64,000 nucleotides of DNA from Rhizobium sp. P40RR-XXII (GTDB taxonomy: Bacteria > Pseudomonadota > Alphaproteobacteria > Rhizobiales > Rhizobiaceae). How positions within the stretch are numbered: position 1 is the stretch's first letter; each line of letters begins with the position of its first letter. The stretch lies in the NCBI RefSeq assembly GCF_012641405.1, contig NZ_JABAII010000013.1, forward strand, positions 1 through 64,000, read 5' to 3'. Below the pieces are notes generated by a model, which had not been told where the DNA came from, searched no databases, and was given only the letters and a program-made list of their open reading frames with translations. This document shows, piece after piece, positions 32,120 to 41,344 of this stretch. The translations under genes and the position numbers were made by a program.

Positions 32120-34006
32120 ATGACGACCACCGCAGAAAATACCGCCGAGAGCCACGTTTTCGAGGCCGACGTTGCCCGCCTTCTGCACATGATGGTTCAC
32201 TCGGTTTATTCGGACAAGGATGTCTTCCTGCGCGAGCTGATCTCGAATGCGGCCGATGCCTGCGAGAAGCTGCGCTACGAGGCGATTGCCCATCCCGGCC
32301 TGCTGGCAAACGATCCCGACAGCCGTATCCTTCTGACGCTCGATGCCGATGGCGGCAAGCTCGTCGTGGAAGATAACGGCATCGGTATGAGCCGCGACGA
32401 AATGATCGAAGCGCTTGGCACGATCGCCCGCTCCGGTACGCGCGCCTTCATGGAGCGCATCGAGGCCAACAAGCAGGGTGAGGGCGCGCAGCTCATCGGC
32501 CAGTTCGGCGTCGGCTTCTATTCCTGCTTCATGGTTGCGGATCGCGTCGATGTCGTCTCGCGCCGCGCCGGTGCGGAAGATGCCTGGCTCTGGTCTTCCG
32601 ACGGCAAGGGCGGCTACAGCGTTGCTCCCACCGATGTGAACGAGGCACCCTCGCGCGGCACCCGCATCACGCTGCATCTGATGGAGGATGCCAAGAGCTA
32701 CGCGTCGCGCTGGAGCGTCGAGCGCATCGTCAAGGAGCAGTCCGGCCATGTGCCGGTGCCGATCAAGATCGCCGAGAAACCGGGCGAAGAAGCGACGCAA
32801 TTGACCGATGGCACCGCGCTCTGGACCAAGTCGAAGAACGACATCACGGCCGAGGAATATACCGATTTCTATCGCGGCGTCTCCGGCCAGTATGACGAAC
32901 CGGCGCTGACGGTGCATTTCCGCGCCGAGGGCCGTCATGAATATTCGGCGCTCGCCTTCGTGCCCGGCTCGCAGCCGTTCGATCTCTTCGATCCGGATCG
33001 CAAGGGCCGCATGAAGCTCTATGTCAAGCGCGTCTTCATCACCGACGAGGCGGAGTTGCTGCCGCGCTATCTCCGCTTCGTGCGCGGTCTGGTCGACACG
33101 TCGGACCTGCCGCTCAACGTCTCGCGCGAGATGATCCAGGAAAGCCCGATCCTGACGGCGATCCGCAAGGGGGTCACCAACCGCATAATCACGGCGATCG
33201 AAAAGCAGGCGGAGAGCGATCACGACGCCTTCCTGAAGATCTGGGAAAATTTCGGCAGCCTGATCAAGGAAGGCCTCTACGAGGACTTCGAGCGCCGCTC
33301 GCAGCTTCTGGCGCTCTCGCGCTTCCGCACGACGACGTCGGGAGACGGCTATCGTTCGCTTGCCGATTACGCCAGGGATGCCAAGGAAGGCCAGCAGTCG
33401 ATCTACTATCTCGTCGGCGGCAGCCTGGAGCAGCTGAAGGCCTCGCCGCAGCTCGAAGGTTTCCGTGCCCGTGGCATCGAGGTTCTGTTGCTGACGGATT
33501 CCGTCGACAGCTTCTGGGTCACCAATGCTCCGGAATTTGAGGGCAAGAGCTTCAAGTCGATCACGCAAGGGGCTGCGGATCTCGCCCAGTTCAAGAAGCA
33601 GGATGAGGACAAGCCGGAAAGCGAAAGCGCGCCCGCCGAAGTGCAGGCCTTCCTCGATTATGCCAAGCAGAAGCTCGCTGACGAAGTATCCGACGTGCGC
33701 GCATCCGATCGCCTGATCGAAAGCGCCGTCTGCCTCGTTGCGTCCGAACAGGGCTATGACCGGCAGCTCGAGAAGATCCTGCAGGGTGCCGGCCGTCTGC
33801 AGTCCGGGGCAAAACCGATCCTGGAAATCAACATGGATCACCCGGTTGTCAAGGCCATCGCCGCCAAGGCCGATTCACCGTCCCTGCGCGATGATGCGGC
33901 CTTCCTTCTGCTCGACCAGGCCCGTGTGCTCGATGGCGACAAACCGGCCGATCCGCGCGCTTTTGCCGAACGTCTGGCACGGCTGATGGAAAAGGCGCTG
34001 CAGTAA
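32120..34006 (+). CDS. htpG: Molecular chaperone HtpG (Hsp90)
   Basis: A 628-aa cytoplasmic Hsp90. The N-terminal GHKL ATPase motifs are complete: RELISNAADAC, DNGIGMSRDE and GQFGVGFYS. The middle domain (LPLNVSREMIQES, RIITAIEKQ) and the C-terminal dimerisation domain are present, and the length fits bacterial HtpG. The ATG at 32120 follows CCCAGGAGAC, a clear ribosome site. It is a single-gene unit with a terminator directly after it. No neighbour shows a functional link. Confidence 0.96.
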   Translation: MTTTAENTAESHVFEADVARLLHMMVHSVYSDKDVFLRELISNAADACEKLRYEAIAHPGLLANDPDSRILLTLDADGGKLVVEDNGIGMSRDEMIEALGTIARSGTRAFMERIEANKQGEGAQLIGQFGVGFYSCFMVADRVDVVSRRAGAEDAWLWSSDGKGGYSVAPTDVNEAPSRGTRITLHLMEDAKSYASRWSVERIVKEQSGHVPVPIKIAEKPGEEATQLTDGTALWTKSKNDITAEEYTDFYRGVSGQYDEPALTVHFRAEGRHEYSALAFVPGSQPFDLFDPDRKGRMKLYVKRVFITDEAELLPRYLRFVRGLVDTSDLPLNVSREMIQESPILTAIRKGVTNRIITAIEKQAESDHDAFLKIWENFGSLIKEGLYEDFERRSQLLALSRFRTTTSGDGYRSLADYARDAKEGQQSIYYLVGGSLEQLKASPQLEGFRARGIEVLLLTDSVDSFWVTNAPEFEGKSFKSITQGAADLAQFKKQDEDKPESESAPAEVQAFLDYAKQKLADEVSDVRASDRLIESAVCLVASEQGYDRQLEKILQGAGRLQSGAKPILEINMDHPVVKAIAAKADSPSLRDDAAFLLLDQARVLDGDKPADPRAFAERLARLMEKALQ

Positions 34007-34014
34007 TCGATCAA

Positions 34015-34044
34015 ATCGGCACGGCTCTGAAAGGTCGTGCCGAT
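34015..34044 (+). terminator. Hairpin terminator after htpG
   Basis: A perfect 9-bp stem, ATCGGCACG with CGTGCCGAT, a 12-base loop, then CGGTTTG. It begins 9 bases after the htpG stop. Confidence 0.6.
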
Positions 34045-34283
34045 CGGTTTGCAGAGGATTGCGATCGTCTTGCGATCCGATGCGTCAAAAAGCTTGTCTT
34101 GAATTATCATCTTTTCGTTGCAGGGCGCGAGCTCTTCTTCTATAAAAACGTCAGATTGGCCGGGCCTTGCTCGGCCACGTAAGCGTTAACGTCACTCAAC
34201 GCGTATGATCGAACGGCTCTGCGGCTTCGGTCTGCGCGACTGTGTCCTGCGGATCGATATCGAGCGCCTCGAAAGGACACATG

Positions 34284-35057
34284 ATGGACAATCCTCAAAA
34301 CTCCAATCCGAATGTCTCGGCCCTCAGGATCGAGCGCGTGCGCCATGAGCTGAAGCGACGCTCCCTGACGGTAACTGCCGTCGACAGGATCACGCCTGGT
34401 ATGCTGCGCATGCAACTGTCAGGCGATGACCTGGCTGATTTCGTCAGCCTGGCGCCCGACGATCACATCAAGATTTTCATAGCTGGCACGGGTGAGGAGA
34501 TGGAGCGGCGTGACTATACGCCTCGCCGTTACGATACCGATGCGCGCACGCTCATCATCGATTTCGCCATTCACGAGGCGGGACCGGTGACCAAATGGGC
34601 GCTCGACGCGCGGCCGGGCGACAGGCTCGAGATCGGCGGCCCTCGCGGGTCGGCCGTCGTCGCGCGCGATATCGCCGACTGGTTGCTTCTCGGCGATGAA
34701 ACGGCATTGCCGGCCATGGGCCGCCGGATCGAGGAGGCCGCGGTGGGTGCGCGCATAACGGCCATCGCAGCGGTTGTCGGCGCTGCCGAACACCAGGCTT
34801 TTCAAAGCGAGGCGCAGCTTGATATGCGCTGGGCGTATCGGCCTCTTTCGGAGGCAACCGATCCGTCCGCGCTGATGGAAATCCTTCAGTCTGTCGACCT
34901 GCAGCCCGGCACTTTCGTCTGGATAGCGGCCGAGGCTTCCGTCACGCGCGCCCTGCGTTCCCACCTCGTCGAGGAGCGTGGCTATCCGCTGAGCTGGATC
35001 AAGGCATCCGGTTATTGGGTGAAGGGCGAGGCGGATACGACGGAGAAATTCGACTAA
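34284..35057 (+). CDS. Siderophore-interacting protein (SIP family), second copy
   Basis: A 257-aa FAD-dependent ferric-siderophore reductase without the DUF2218 domain of the first copy. The FAD-binding sequence is RRDYTPRRYDTDARTLIIDF with HEAGPVTKWALDARPGD, and the NAD(P)H-binding domain has WLLLGDETALPAMGRR and FVWIAAEASVTRALR. The start at 34284 lies 6 bases after AAAGGA; a second ATG is immediately before it. No transporter is adjacent. The 277 bases between htpG and this gene contain the htpG terminator but no clear IRO box. Confidence 0.87.
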   Translation: MDNPQNSNPNVSALRIERVRHELKRRSLTVTAVDRITPGMLRMQLSGDDLADFVSLAPDDHIKIFIAGTGEEMERRDYTPRRYDTDARTLIIDFAIHEAGPVTKWALDARPGDRLEIGGPRGSAVVARDIADWLLLGDETALPAMGRRIEEAAVGARITAIAAVVGAAEHQAFQSEAQLDMRWAYRPLSEATDPSALMEILQSVDLQPGTFVWIAAEASVTRALRSHLVEERGYPLSWIKASGYWVKGEADTTEKFD

Positions 35058-35403
35058 ACTTTCGATTGAACTTGGGATGCGGGCGGCAGGACGCCGCCTG
35101 CTCGTCCCAATGTTGATGGGTCAGGCATCTTGCCGGAACCGGCTGCTGCCCCATTTCATGGCGCAATTGTCCCGTAAAGGGATAAGGCGTTCCATGATAA
35201 GCTTGGGTTCACCGAAACTGCATTCTAGATAGATTTCGACTTCCTAAATTGCATGGGATCGCCGAAGGTTAGGCGCGAAGCGGGAACGGTGGCGGAAATC
35301 ATCATGATCGCTTTGCAGGTCCATGGCGCCGAGCGGGAGGCGGTGCCTGGACGTCATGTAAATTCCTGCCGTGCGCGGCGGCCAATGTTGAGGATAGAGC
35401 CAA
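35058..35403. other. Intergenic stretch before prsD
   Basis: Apart from the hairpin at 35072-35110 this 346-bp stretch has no gene that I can support. It presumably carries the prsDE promoter; no standard promoter or operator could be recognised. Confidence 0.5.
35072..35110 (+). terminator. Hairpin terminator after the second SIP gene
   Basis: A long imperfect hairpin: outer arms TTGGGA/TCCCAA and an inner GGCGGC-AGGAC-GCCGCC stem, starting 15 bases after the stop codon. Confidence 0.55.
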
Positions 35404-37143
35404 GTGCTTGCCGTCCCGAAAGACCCCCCGCAGACATTCGTCGCGTTGATGCTGTCGGCGCTTCGCAAGGCCCTCGTCGGCATCGCCTTGGCGAGTGCCG
35501 CCATCAATGTGCTGGCCTTGACCGGCTCCTTCTTCATGCTGCAGGTCTATGACCGGGTCATTCCGAGCCGCAGCCTGCCGACATTGTCCGGCCTCGTCAT
35601 CATCGTCGTGGCCCTGTTTCTGTTTCAAGGCGTTATCGAGTTCCTGCGTTCCATGCTGCTTGTTCGCATCGGCATGTCGCTTGACGAACGATTGAACAAG
35701 CGAGTCTTCGGCTCGCTTCTCTTTCTGCCGACCAGGAAGCAGACATCGGACGACGGCCTGCAATCGGTCCGCGATCTCGAGCAGATCCGCGCGTTCCTTT
35801 CCGGCAGTGGCTCGACGGCGCTTTTCGATCTGCCATGGGTGCCGTTCTATCTGATCCTTTGCTTTCTGTTCCATTTCTGGATTGGCTTCACGGCTCTGTG
35901 CGGCGCTCTCTTGCTGGTCGGCATTACCTTGCTTGCCGAACTGCTTTCGCGTCGACCGGCCCGGGAGGCCGCCAGGTCTTCGGCCGTGCGCCTCGGTTTT
36001 GCCCAGGCGGCGCGACGCAACTGGGAGGCGGCCATTGCCATGGGGTTTGTCGGCCGTCTGAGCGAGAAATGGGCGGCCATGAACGACGACTATCTCCGGC
36101 ATCAACTGGCGGCGAGCACGATCGTTGGGGCGCTCACCATTGCCGCCAAGATGGCGCGCATGATGCTGCAGTCCGGCGTTCTTGCTGTCGGGGCGATCCT
36201 CGTCATTCGCCAGGAGGCGACGGGTGGCATCATCATCGCCAGTTCGATCCTCCTGACGCGGGCGCTGGCGCCCGTCGAGCTTGCGATCGGCCAGTGGAAA
36301 AGCCTTGTCGCCGCGCGGCAGGGCTGGGCGCGACTTGCCGCACTCCTCGACGCCGTGCCGCCCAGGCAGCAGGCCTTCGCTTTGCCGCCGCCGTCACGCG
36401 AGCTGAGCGTCGAGAACATCAGCGTGACTTCTCCGGGCAGCCGCGATCTCATCCTGCGCAATATATCGTTCAAGATATCGGCGGGGACGGTGCTCGGCGT
36501 CATCGGCCCGAGTGCATCGGGCAAGTCCTCCCTTGCGCGGGCGATTGCCGGCCTATGGCCGGCTGCCATCGGCGCCGTGCGGCTCGATCGTGCCGCTCTA
36601 TCCCAATGGGATAGCGACGAACTTGGTCGGCATATCGGTTATCTGCCGCAGGATGTGGACCTGTTCGACGGTTCGATCGCCGAAAACATTTCCCGTTTCG
36701 CCGAGGATATGCGTACCGAGCCGATCATCGCTGCGGCGAAGGCGGCCGGCGTTTACGACATGATCGTCAAGCTCTCGGATGGCTTCGATACCAGGATCGG
36801 CGAGAGCGGATCGTGCCTTTCGGCCGGGCAGAGGCAACGCATCGCCCTGGCGAGAGCGCTTTACGGTGATCCGTTCCTGGTCGTTCTCGATGAGCCGAAC
36901 TCGAATCTGGATGCGGAGGGGGAGGCGGCGCTGACTGAGGCTCTCGCAGGCGTGCGCGAGCGCGGCGGTATCGCGATTGTCGTCGCCCACAGGCCAAGCG
37001 CTCTGGCCGTTGCCGATACCGTCATGATCGTTGCCGGTGGCCAGGTCCGGGCATTCGGTCCCAAGAAAGACATTCTCGGGCCGTCGCCCAAGCAAGTCGG
37101 AACGACTCATTTTGCCGTTGCCGGCGGGGAGACGCACGGATGA
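35404..37143 (+). CDS. prsD: Type I secretion ABC transporter PrsD
   Basis: A 579-aa inner-membrane ABC exporter of the PrtD/PrsD class. The N-terminal membrane domain (about 15-310; LALTGSFFMLQVYDRVIPSR) is fused to an ATPase with Walker A GPSASGKSS near residue 370, signature LSAGQRQRIALARAL and Walker B FLVVLDEPNSNLD. It pairs with PrsE and an outer-membrane TolC-like protein encoded elsewhere to export RTX proteins without a cleaved signal, such as glycanases that trim exopolysaccharide. The start is GTG at 35404 with GAGG upstream. The stop overlaps prsE by four bases (ATGA). Confidence 0.88.
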   Translation: MLAVPKDPPQTFVALMLSALRKALVGIALASAAINVLALTGSFFMLQVYDRVIPSRSLPTLSGLVIIVVALFLFQGVIEFLRSMLLVRIGMSLDERLNKRVFGSLLFLPTRKQTSDDGLQSVRDLEQIRAFLSGSGSTALFDLPWVPFYLILCFLFHFWIGFTALCGALLLVGITLLAELLSRRPAREAARSSAVRLGFAQAARRNWEAAIAMGFVGRLSEKWAAMNDDYLRHQLAASTIVGALTIAAKMARMMLQSGVLAVGAILVIRQEATGGIIIASSILLTRALAPVELAIGQWKSLVAARQGWARLAALLDAVPPRQQAFALPPPSRELSVENISVTSPGSRDLILRNISFKISAGTVLGVIGPSASGKSSLARAIAGLWPAAIGAVRLDRAALSQWDSDELGRHIGYLPQDVDLFDGSIAENISRFAEDMRTEPIIAAAKAAGVYDMIVKLSDGFDTRIGESGSCLSAGQRQRIALARALYGDPFLVVLDEPNSNLDAEGEAALTEALAGVRERGGIAIVVAHRPSALAVADTVMIVAGGQVRAFGPKKDILGPSPKQVGTTHFAVAGGETHG

Positions 37144-38450
37144 CCGAGAAGGCCTCGCCACCGACCGACCGGACGATCCACCGCCTGTCCCTGCTGGTGG
37201 TGGCGGCTATAGTGCTGTTGTTCGGCGTCATGGGCGGTCTTGCGGCGGCGACCAGAATTTCCGGGGCGGTGATTGCCTCGGGCGCGCTTGTCGTGGACAG
37301 CTATGTGAAACCGGTGAAGCACCTGAAGGGCGGGATCGCCCGCGCGATCCTGGTGAAGAACGGCGATCATGTCGCGGCCGGCCAGGTGCTGGTGCGGCTG
37401 GACGACACGCAGACCAAAGCCAACCTTGCGATCATCCGTAAGCGGCTGAACGAGCTTTCCGCGCGCACGGCGCGTCTTACGGCAGAGCGCGACGGCCGGC
37501 AGGACATCGCCTTTCCCGCCGACCTGCTCTCGGGCGCCGACGACGCAGGTGTCGCGGCGATCATGGCCGGCGAACGCCGGCTCTTTTTCGATCGCCACGC
37601 ATCGCGCGAGGGCCAAAAATCGCAGCTGCACGAGCGCATTCAACAGTTGAAGCAGGAGATCGAGGGGCTTGTGGCGCAGGAAGAGGGCAAGCGACGCGAA
37701 ATCGCGCTTATCGCCAAGGAGCTCGGCAGCCTTGAAGGCCTGCTCGATCAGGGCATTATTTCGGCGACGAAAGTCTATTCCCTTCAGCGTGAAAGCGCTT
37801 CGCTGAACGGCGATCTGGGCAATCTCGTCTCGTCCATCGCCCAGACCAGGGGCAAGATCGCGGAAACCGAGCTGCAGATCCTGCAGATCGATGCCGATCA
37901 CAGTTCGGAAGTTTCCGATCAGCTGCGCCAGGCGGAGAGCGACGGCGGCCAGTTTTCCGAGCGGCTGATTGCGGCCGAGGACGATCTGAAGCGGATCGAC
38001 CTCAAGGCGCCGCAGGCAGGGATCGTCGATCAATTGAGCATCCATGCCGAGGGCGCGGTCGTTTCGCCGGCCGAGGCGATCCTGCAGATCGTTCCGGACA
38101 AGGACGCGCTGGTGGCTGAGCTGAAGCTCGCGCCGCAGGATATAGACCAGATCAGTGTCGGGCAGGCAGTATCCTTGCGCTTTCCCGCCTTCAATCAGCG
38201 GATAACGCCTGAGCTGAACGGACATGTCGACACCATTTCGGCGGATCTGGTGACGGACCAGCGTTCCGGCCAAAGCCATTATGTCGTGAGGGCCGAGGTG
38301 GCAAAACAGGAATGGGAGAGGCTGGGGCAGCTTACGCCGCTGCCCGGCATGCCCGTCGAAGCCTACCTGCAGACGGGCGAGAGAAGTGTTCTAGCCTACC
38401 TGACAAAGCCGATGACCGATCAGATCAGACGCGCCTTCAGGGAGGAATAA
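37140..38450 (+). CDS. prsE: Type I secretion membrane-fusion protein PrsE
   Basis: A 436-aa HlyD/PrtE-family periplasmic adaptor. One membrane anchor near residues 20-42 is followed by a split lipoyl domain (GALVVDSYVKPVKHLKGGIA; LKAPQAGIVDQLSIHAEGAV) that flanks a long coiled coil at about 85-290. The C-terminal beta-barrel part ends with the family sequence PLPGMPVEAYLQTGERS. It joins PrsD to the outer-membrane channel. Translation is coupled to prsD through the ATGA overlap. Confidence 0.88.
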   Translation: MTEKASPPTDRTIHRLSLLVVAAIVLLFGVMGGLAAATRISGAVIASGALVVDSYVKPVKHLKGGIARAILVKNGDHVAAGQVLVRLDDTQTKANLAIIRKRLNELSARTARLTAERDGRQDIAFPADLLSGADDAGVAAIMAGERRLFFDRHASREGQKSQLHERIQQLKQEIEGLVAQEEGKRREIALIAKELGSLEGLLDQGIISATKVYSLQRESASLNGDLGNLVSSIAQTRGKIAETELQILQIDADHSSEVSDQLRQAESDGGQFSERLIAAEDDLKRIDLKAPQAGIVDQLSIHAEGAVVSPAEAILQIVPDKDALVAELKLAPQDIDQISVGQAVSLRFPAFNQRITPELNGHVDTISADLVTDQRSGQSHYVVRAEVAKQEWERLGQLTPLPGMPVEAYLQTGERSVLAYLTKPMTDQIRRAFREE

Positions 38451-38549
38451 GGCCGCCCTTCCCCGATCCCGCGTGCTGATATTACAGCGCTGCGTGTCTT
38501 TTAAGACGCGCTAAGGCGCTATAACTCTTTGAAATTATGCAATAAATAA

Positions 38550-38579
38550 GCGGCCGTCCGATTTCCATCGAACGGCCGC
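38550..38579. terminator. Bidirectional terminator between prsE and the glycanase gene
   Basis: The stem GCGGCCGT/ACGGCCGC is extended after one mismatch by CGAT/ATCG with a TTCC loop. T-rich sequence follows on the minus strand and ATTTG on the plus strand, which suits the two convergent genes. Confidence 0.7.
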
Positions 38580-38608
38580 ATTTGAAATGCTTCGAGTTCC
38601 GAGACCGA

Positions 38609-40045
38609 TCAGATATGCCAGTCCGTCGTGTGGGCGGATTGAGCCGAGGCGGAGAGCTGGGCGGTATGATCCTCCAGGGAATAGGCCTTGATATAGTCGA
38701 TCTTCATCTCGGATCCGTTCGGAAGCCCATCCGTCGGGATGCCCGCCACGCCGCCGACCGCGAGATCGACCAGCATATACATCGGACTGTGCATATCGGC
38801 GGGCGTATCGGCATGGGCGACGGCAACGTCGTCGAAATACCAGACGATCTGATCCTTGTCCCAAAGCACGCCGTAATTGTGGAAGCCGTTGGTGCTTGGC
38901 ACTTCCACAGGAATGGACGTCTTCGTGTGCTCGCCGGTGGCATTCGAATGAACCGTGACATTCACCGTGGTGGGGTTCTGCCCGCGCATCTCCACCACAT
39001 CAAGTTCCGGCGGCCAGGAGCCGTCCTCCGGCAACAGCCAGAATGCGGGCCAGACGCCCTGGTTGTGCGGCATCTCCGCTCGCATTTCGAAATAGCCATA
39101 GGTCTGCGAGAAGGTGGAGTGGGTGGTCAGAAGGCCCGATGTATAATCATGATTCTCGACGATCGACTTCAATGCATCCGGCGTTTGTTTCGCCGTGATC
39201 GTCAGGACGCCGTCCGAGACGGAAAACGGGTTTGCGGATGCGGTCGGCGCATAGGACGGATTGATGTACCATTGTAGCTCATCGTTCAGGCTGCTGCCCT
39301 TGTCCGGTGCCCAGGAATATTTCGCATCCCAGGTGCCTTGCGTTCCCTCATGCAGCGAAAGCGTATTGAAATCATCCGAAAAGGTCTGCGTCAGCGACGC
39401 TCTGTCGAGCCCCAGCTGGAACTGGTCTGCGTGAAGGTCGGACACGGTCTTGTTGGCGAAGACCAGGCTTTCGCCATTGCCGAGGTCGAGCCGAAGATTG
39501 GCGCCCTCCTGGGTGGAATGGCTGACGACCTGATCGAAGGACGTCAGGCCGTATTGGTTGAGCCTGACCTTGTCGTCATCGCTGAAGTCGGTGATGAGAT
39601 CGCTGCCGTTGCCCTTGGTGATGAGGAAGGTATCGGCCCCGCCGCCGCCGATGAGCACATCGTTGCCGCCGCGGCCATCAATGGTCTGGCTGCCGCTGCC
39701 GCCGGTGATGATGTTGTCGGCGTCGTTGCCATAGGCGTGGCGGTTGTCGCCCGTGACGGTAAGGTTTTCGACATTGGCGGGCAGCGTGTAATCCATCCAG
39801 GTGCTGACGGTATCGATGCCGGCATTGGGAGCTTCATAGACCCGATTGTTGCTCGAATAGAGATAATAGATATCGTCGCCGGTGCCGCCCATCATCGTCA
39901 CGTTGACGGTGTTGTCGCCCCACATGGAATCATTGCCGGCGGTCCCGTAGAGCGTCGGTCCCGAGCCGGTGGCGGAAAAGAAACCTGTCGACGTACCGCT
40001 ATAGTAAAGCGGTTGTCCAAGAGCATTCAAAACTGAATTGGGCAT
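38609..40045 (-). CDS. exsH: Secreted GH16 beta-glycanase with N-terminal RTX repeats, ExsH-like
   Basis: A 478-aa protein without a classical signal peptide. The N-terminal part (about 30-150) has glycine-rich calcium-binding nonapeptide repeats (GGTGDDIYY, GGNDVLIGGGGADTF). The C-terminal half (about 225-465) is a GH16 endo-beta-glucanase domain with the catalytic motif ELDVVE near 347-352. The extreme C-terminus ends TTDWHI, the kind of short acidic-hydrophobic end read by type I exporters. This layout matches ExsH of Sinorhizobium, which cuts succinoglycan and is exported by PrsDE; the PrsDE genes are convergent next door. The exact polysaccharide is not known. Confidence 0.85.
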   Translation of the reverse strand: MPNSVLNALGQPLYYSGTSTGFFSATGSGPTLYGTAGNDSMWGDNTVNVTMMGGTGDDIYYLYSSNNRVYEAPNAGIDTVSTWMDYTLPANVENLTVTGDNRHAYGNDADNIITGGSGSQTIDGRGGNDVLIGGGGADTFLITKGNGSDLITDFSDDDKVRLNQYGLTSFDQVVSHSTQEGANLRLDLGNGESLVFANKTVSDLHADQFQLGLDRASLTQTFSDDFNTLSLHEGTQGTWDAKYSWAPDKGSSLNDELQWYINPSYAPTASANPFSVSDGVLTITAKQTPDALKSIVENHDYTSGLLTTHSTFSQTYGYFEMRAEMPHNQGVWPAFWLLPEDGSWPPELDVVEMRGQNPTTVNVTVHSNATGEHTKTSIPVEVPSTNGFHNYGVLWDKDQIVWYFDDVAVAHADTPADMHSPMYMLVDLAVGGVAGIPTDGLPNGSEMKIDYIKAYSLEDHTAQLSASAQSAHTTDWHI

Positions 40046-40270
40046 GAGAAACCTCTTCCTTGCTGCCGGATCAGCTCCTCAACCGATCTAATATTTCTCC
40101 CCACTCATATGCATCAGATAGCGTGCATTGCTTTTCTGCCCAGCCCCTGCGGCAAGTTTTTTCGCCGTAGCCAAGGATAGGAGCGAGACGGGCTGATTGG
40201 GTGGAAATGCCCGCTTCCGATGCACTCTATTTGCAATGCCGCCCTGAAGTCGTTTTGCAAAACAAGGAGC

Positions 40271-41194
40271 TTATTTTGCCAATTCAATTTCGGCCGACAT
40301 CGGACAAAGGCTTTTTCGGGAAGCGAGGAAATCGATGAAAGTGCGAACTTTGGCCGAAAGATATTTCCTGGTGGGATAGACCGCATGCAGGGTGGCCTTG
40401 AACGTCACATCCTCGGGCAGAACCATTTCCAGGCGGCCATCGGCGATGTCAGCTTGCGTCATCCATACCGGCAGAAAGACCAGCCCCATGCCTTCCAACG
40501 CTGCCAGATGCAGCATGATCTCGTTTTCGCTCTGCATGACGGGGCGGAAGTTCACCGTTTCAGGGCCTTTCCTCCCATCGAATGTCAAATTGCCGTTGGC
40601 GTTCATGCCGCTATAGGCCAGGAGCGAGTGACCATTGAGATCGGCCACTTCGGTGGGACGCCCGGTCCGCAAGAGATAGGCAGGGGATCCTACAAGGTGA
40701 AATGGAAGCTGCAGCAACGGACGTGCGACAAGGCTGGGATCCAGCCGCCCCGGTGCCGTCGCGCGCAGGGCAAGATCGAAGCCCTCGTCGACCAGATTGA
40801 CGATCCGGCCGCTGAGATCGATGTCGAAGCGCACGTCGGGATAGCGCTGGTGATATTCGGCAAGCGCGCGAGCGACGAGCGCATTTGCTATCCACACCGG
40901 AGCGCTTAATCTCAAGGTTCCGCGCGGCATGACGGTAACGTTGCTGACAGCCGCTTCGACTTCGTCGAGGCCGTCAAGCATTTGCCGGCTCTGGTTGAAG
41001 TAGAGCGTGCCGCTTTCCGTCATGCTGACATGCCGGCTCGTTCGGTTCAGCAAGCGCGTGCCCAGCCGATTTTCCAGGTGCATCACATGTTTGCTCGCCA
41101 TCGCGGGTGAGAGACCAAGGCGATCGGCCGCAGCCGTAAAGCTTTTAAGCTCAGCCACCGTGCAAAAGACCCGCATGCTCATCAATGTATCCAT
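40271..41194 (-). CDS. LysR-family transcriptional regulator
   Basis: A 307-aa regulator with the N-terminal HTH (AELKSFTAAADRLGLSPAMA) and the periplasmic-binding-protein-like effector domain (about 90-300). It resembles the CrgA/DsdC-like LysR group by its SGRIVNLVDEGFDLALR segment. It is divergent from the dioxygenase-DoxX-oxidoreductase genes with 150 bp between, so it probably controls them. An ATTGATCAAT palindrome at 41237-41246 in this gap could be part of its binding site. Confidence 0.88.
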   Translation of the reverse strand: MDTLMSMRVFCTVAELKSFTAAADRLGLSPAMASKHVMHLENRLGTRLLNRTSRHVSMTESGTLYFNQSRQMLDGLDEVEAAVSNVTVMPRGTLRLSAPVWIANALVARALAEYHQRYPDVRFDIDLSGRIVNLVDEGFDLALRATAPGRLDPSLVARPLLQLPFHLVGSPAYLLRTGRPTEVADLNGHSLLAYSGMNANGNLTFDGRKGPETVNFRPVMQSENEIMLHLAALEGMGLVFLPVWMTQADIADGRLEMVLPEDVTFKATLHAVYPTRKYLSAKVRTFIDFLASRKSLCPMSAEIELAK

Positions 41195-41344
41195 GGATCA
41201 TCAACATAGAGGAAATGTTTCTTCAATGTAAGCTGGATTGATCAATGATGATGAAAGGTTAGTTTGCATTGCGCGACGCTTCTCGGCTCATCATCCCTTC
41301 CGGTCTTGAGGCGGATAGCCGTCGCCTCGAAAAGGATGCAACAC

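Noticed and set aside
32096-33841. A 581-codon open frame opposite htpG
   Set aside because: It is antisense to the well-conserved Hsp90 gene and has no recognisable domain.
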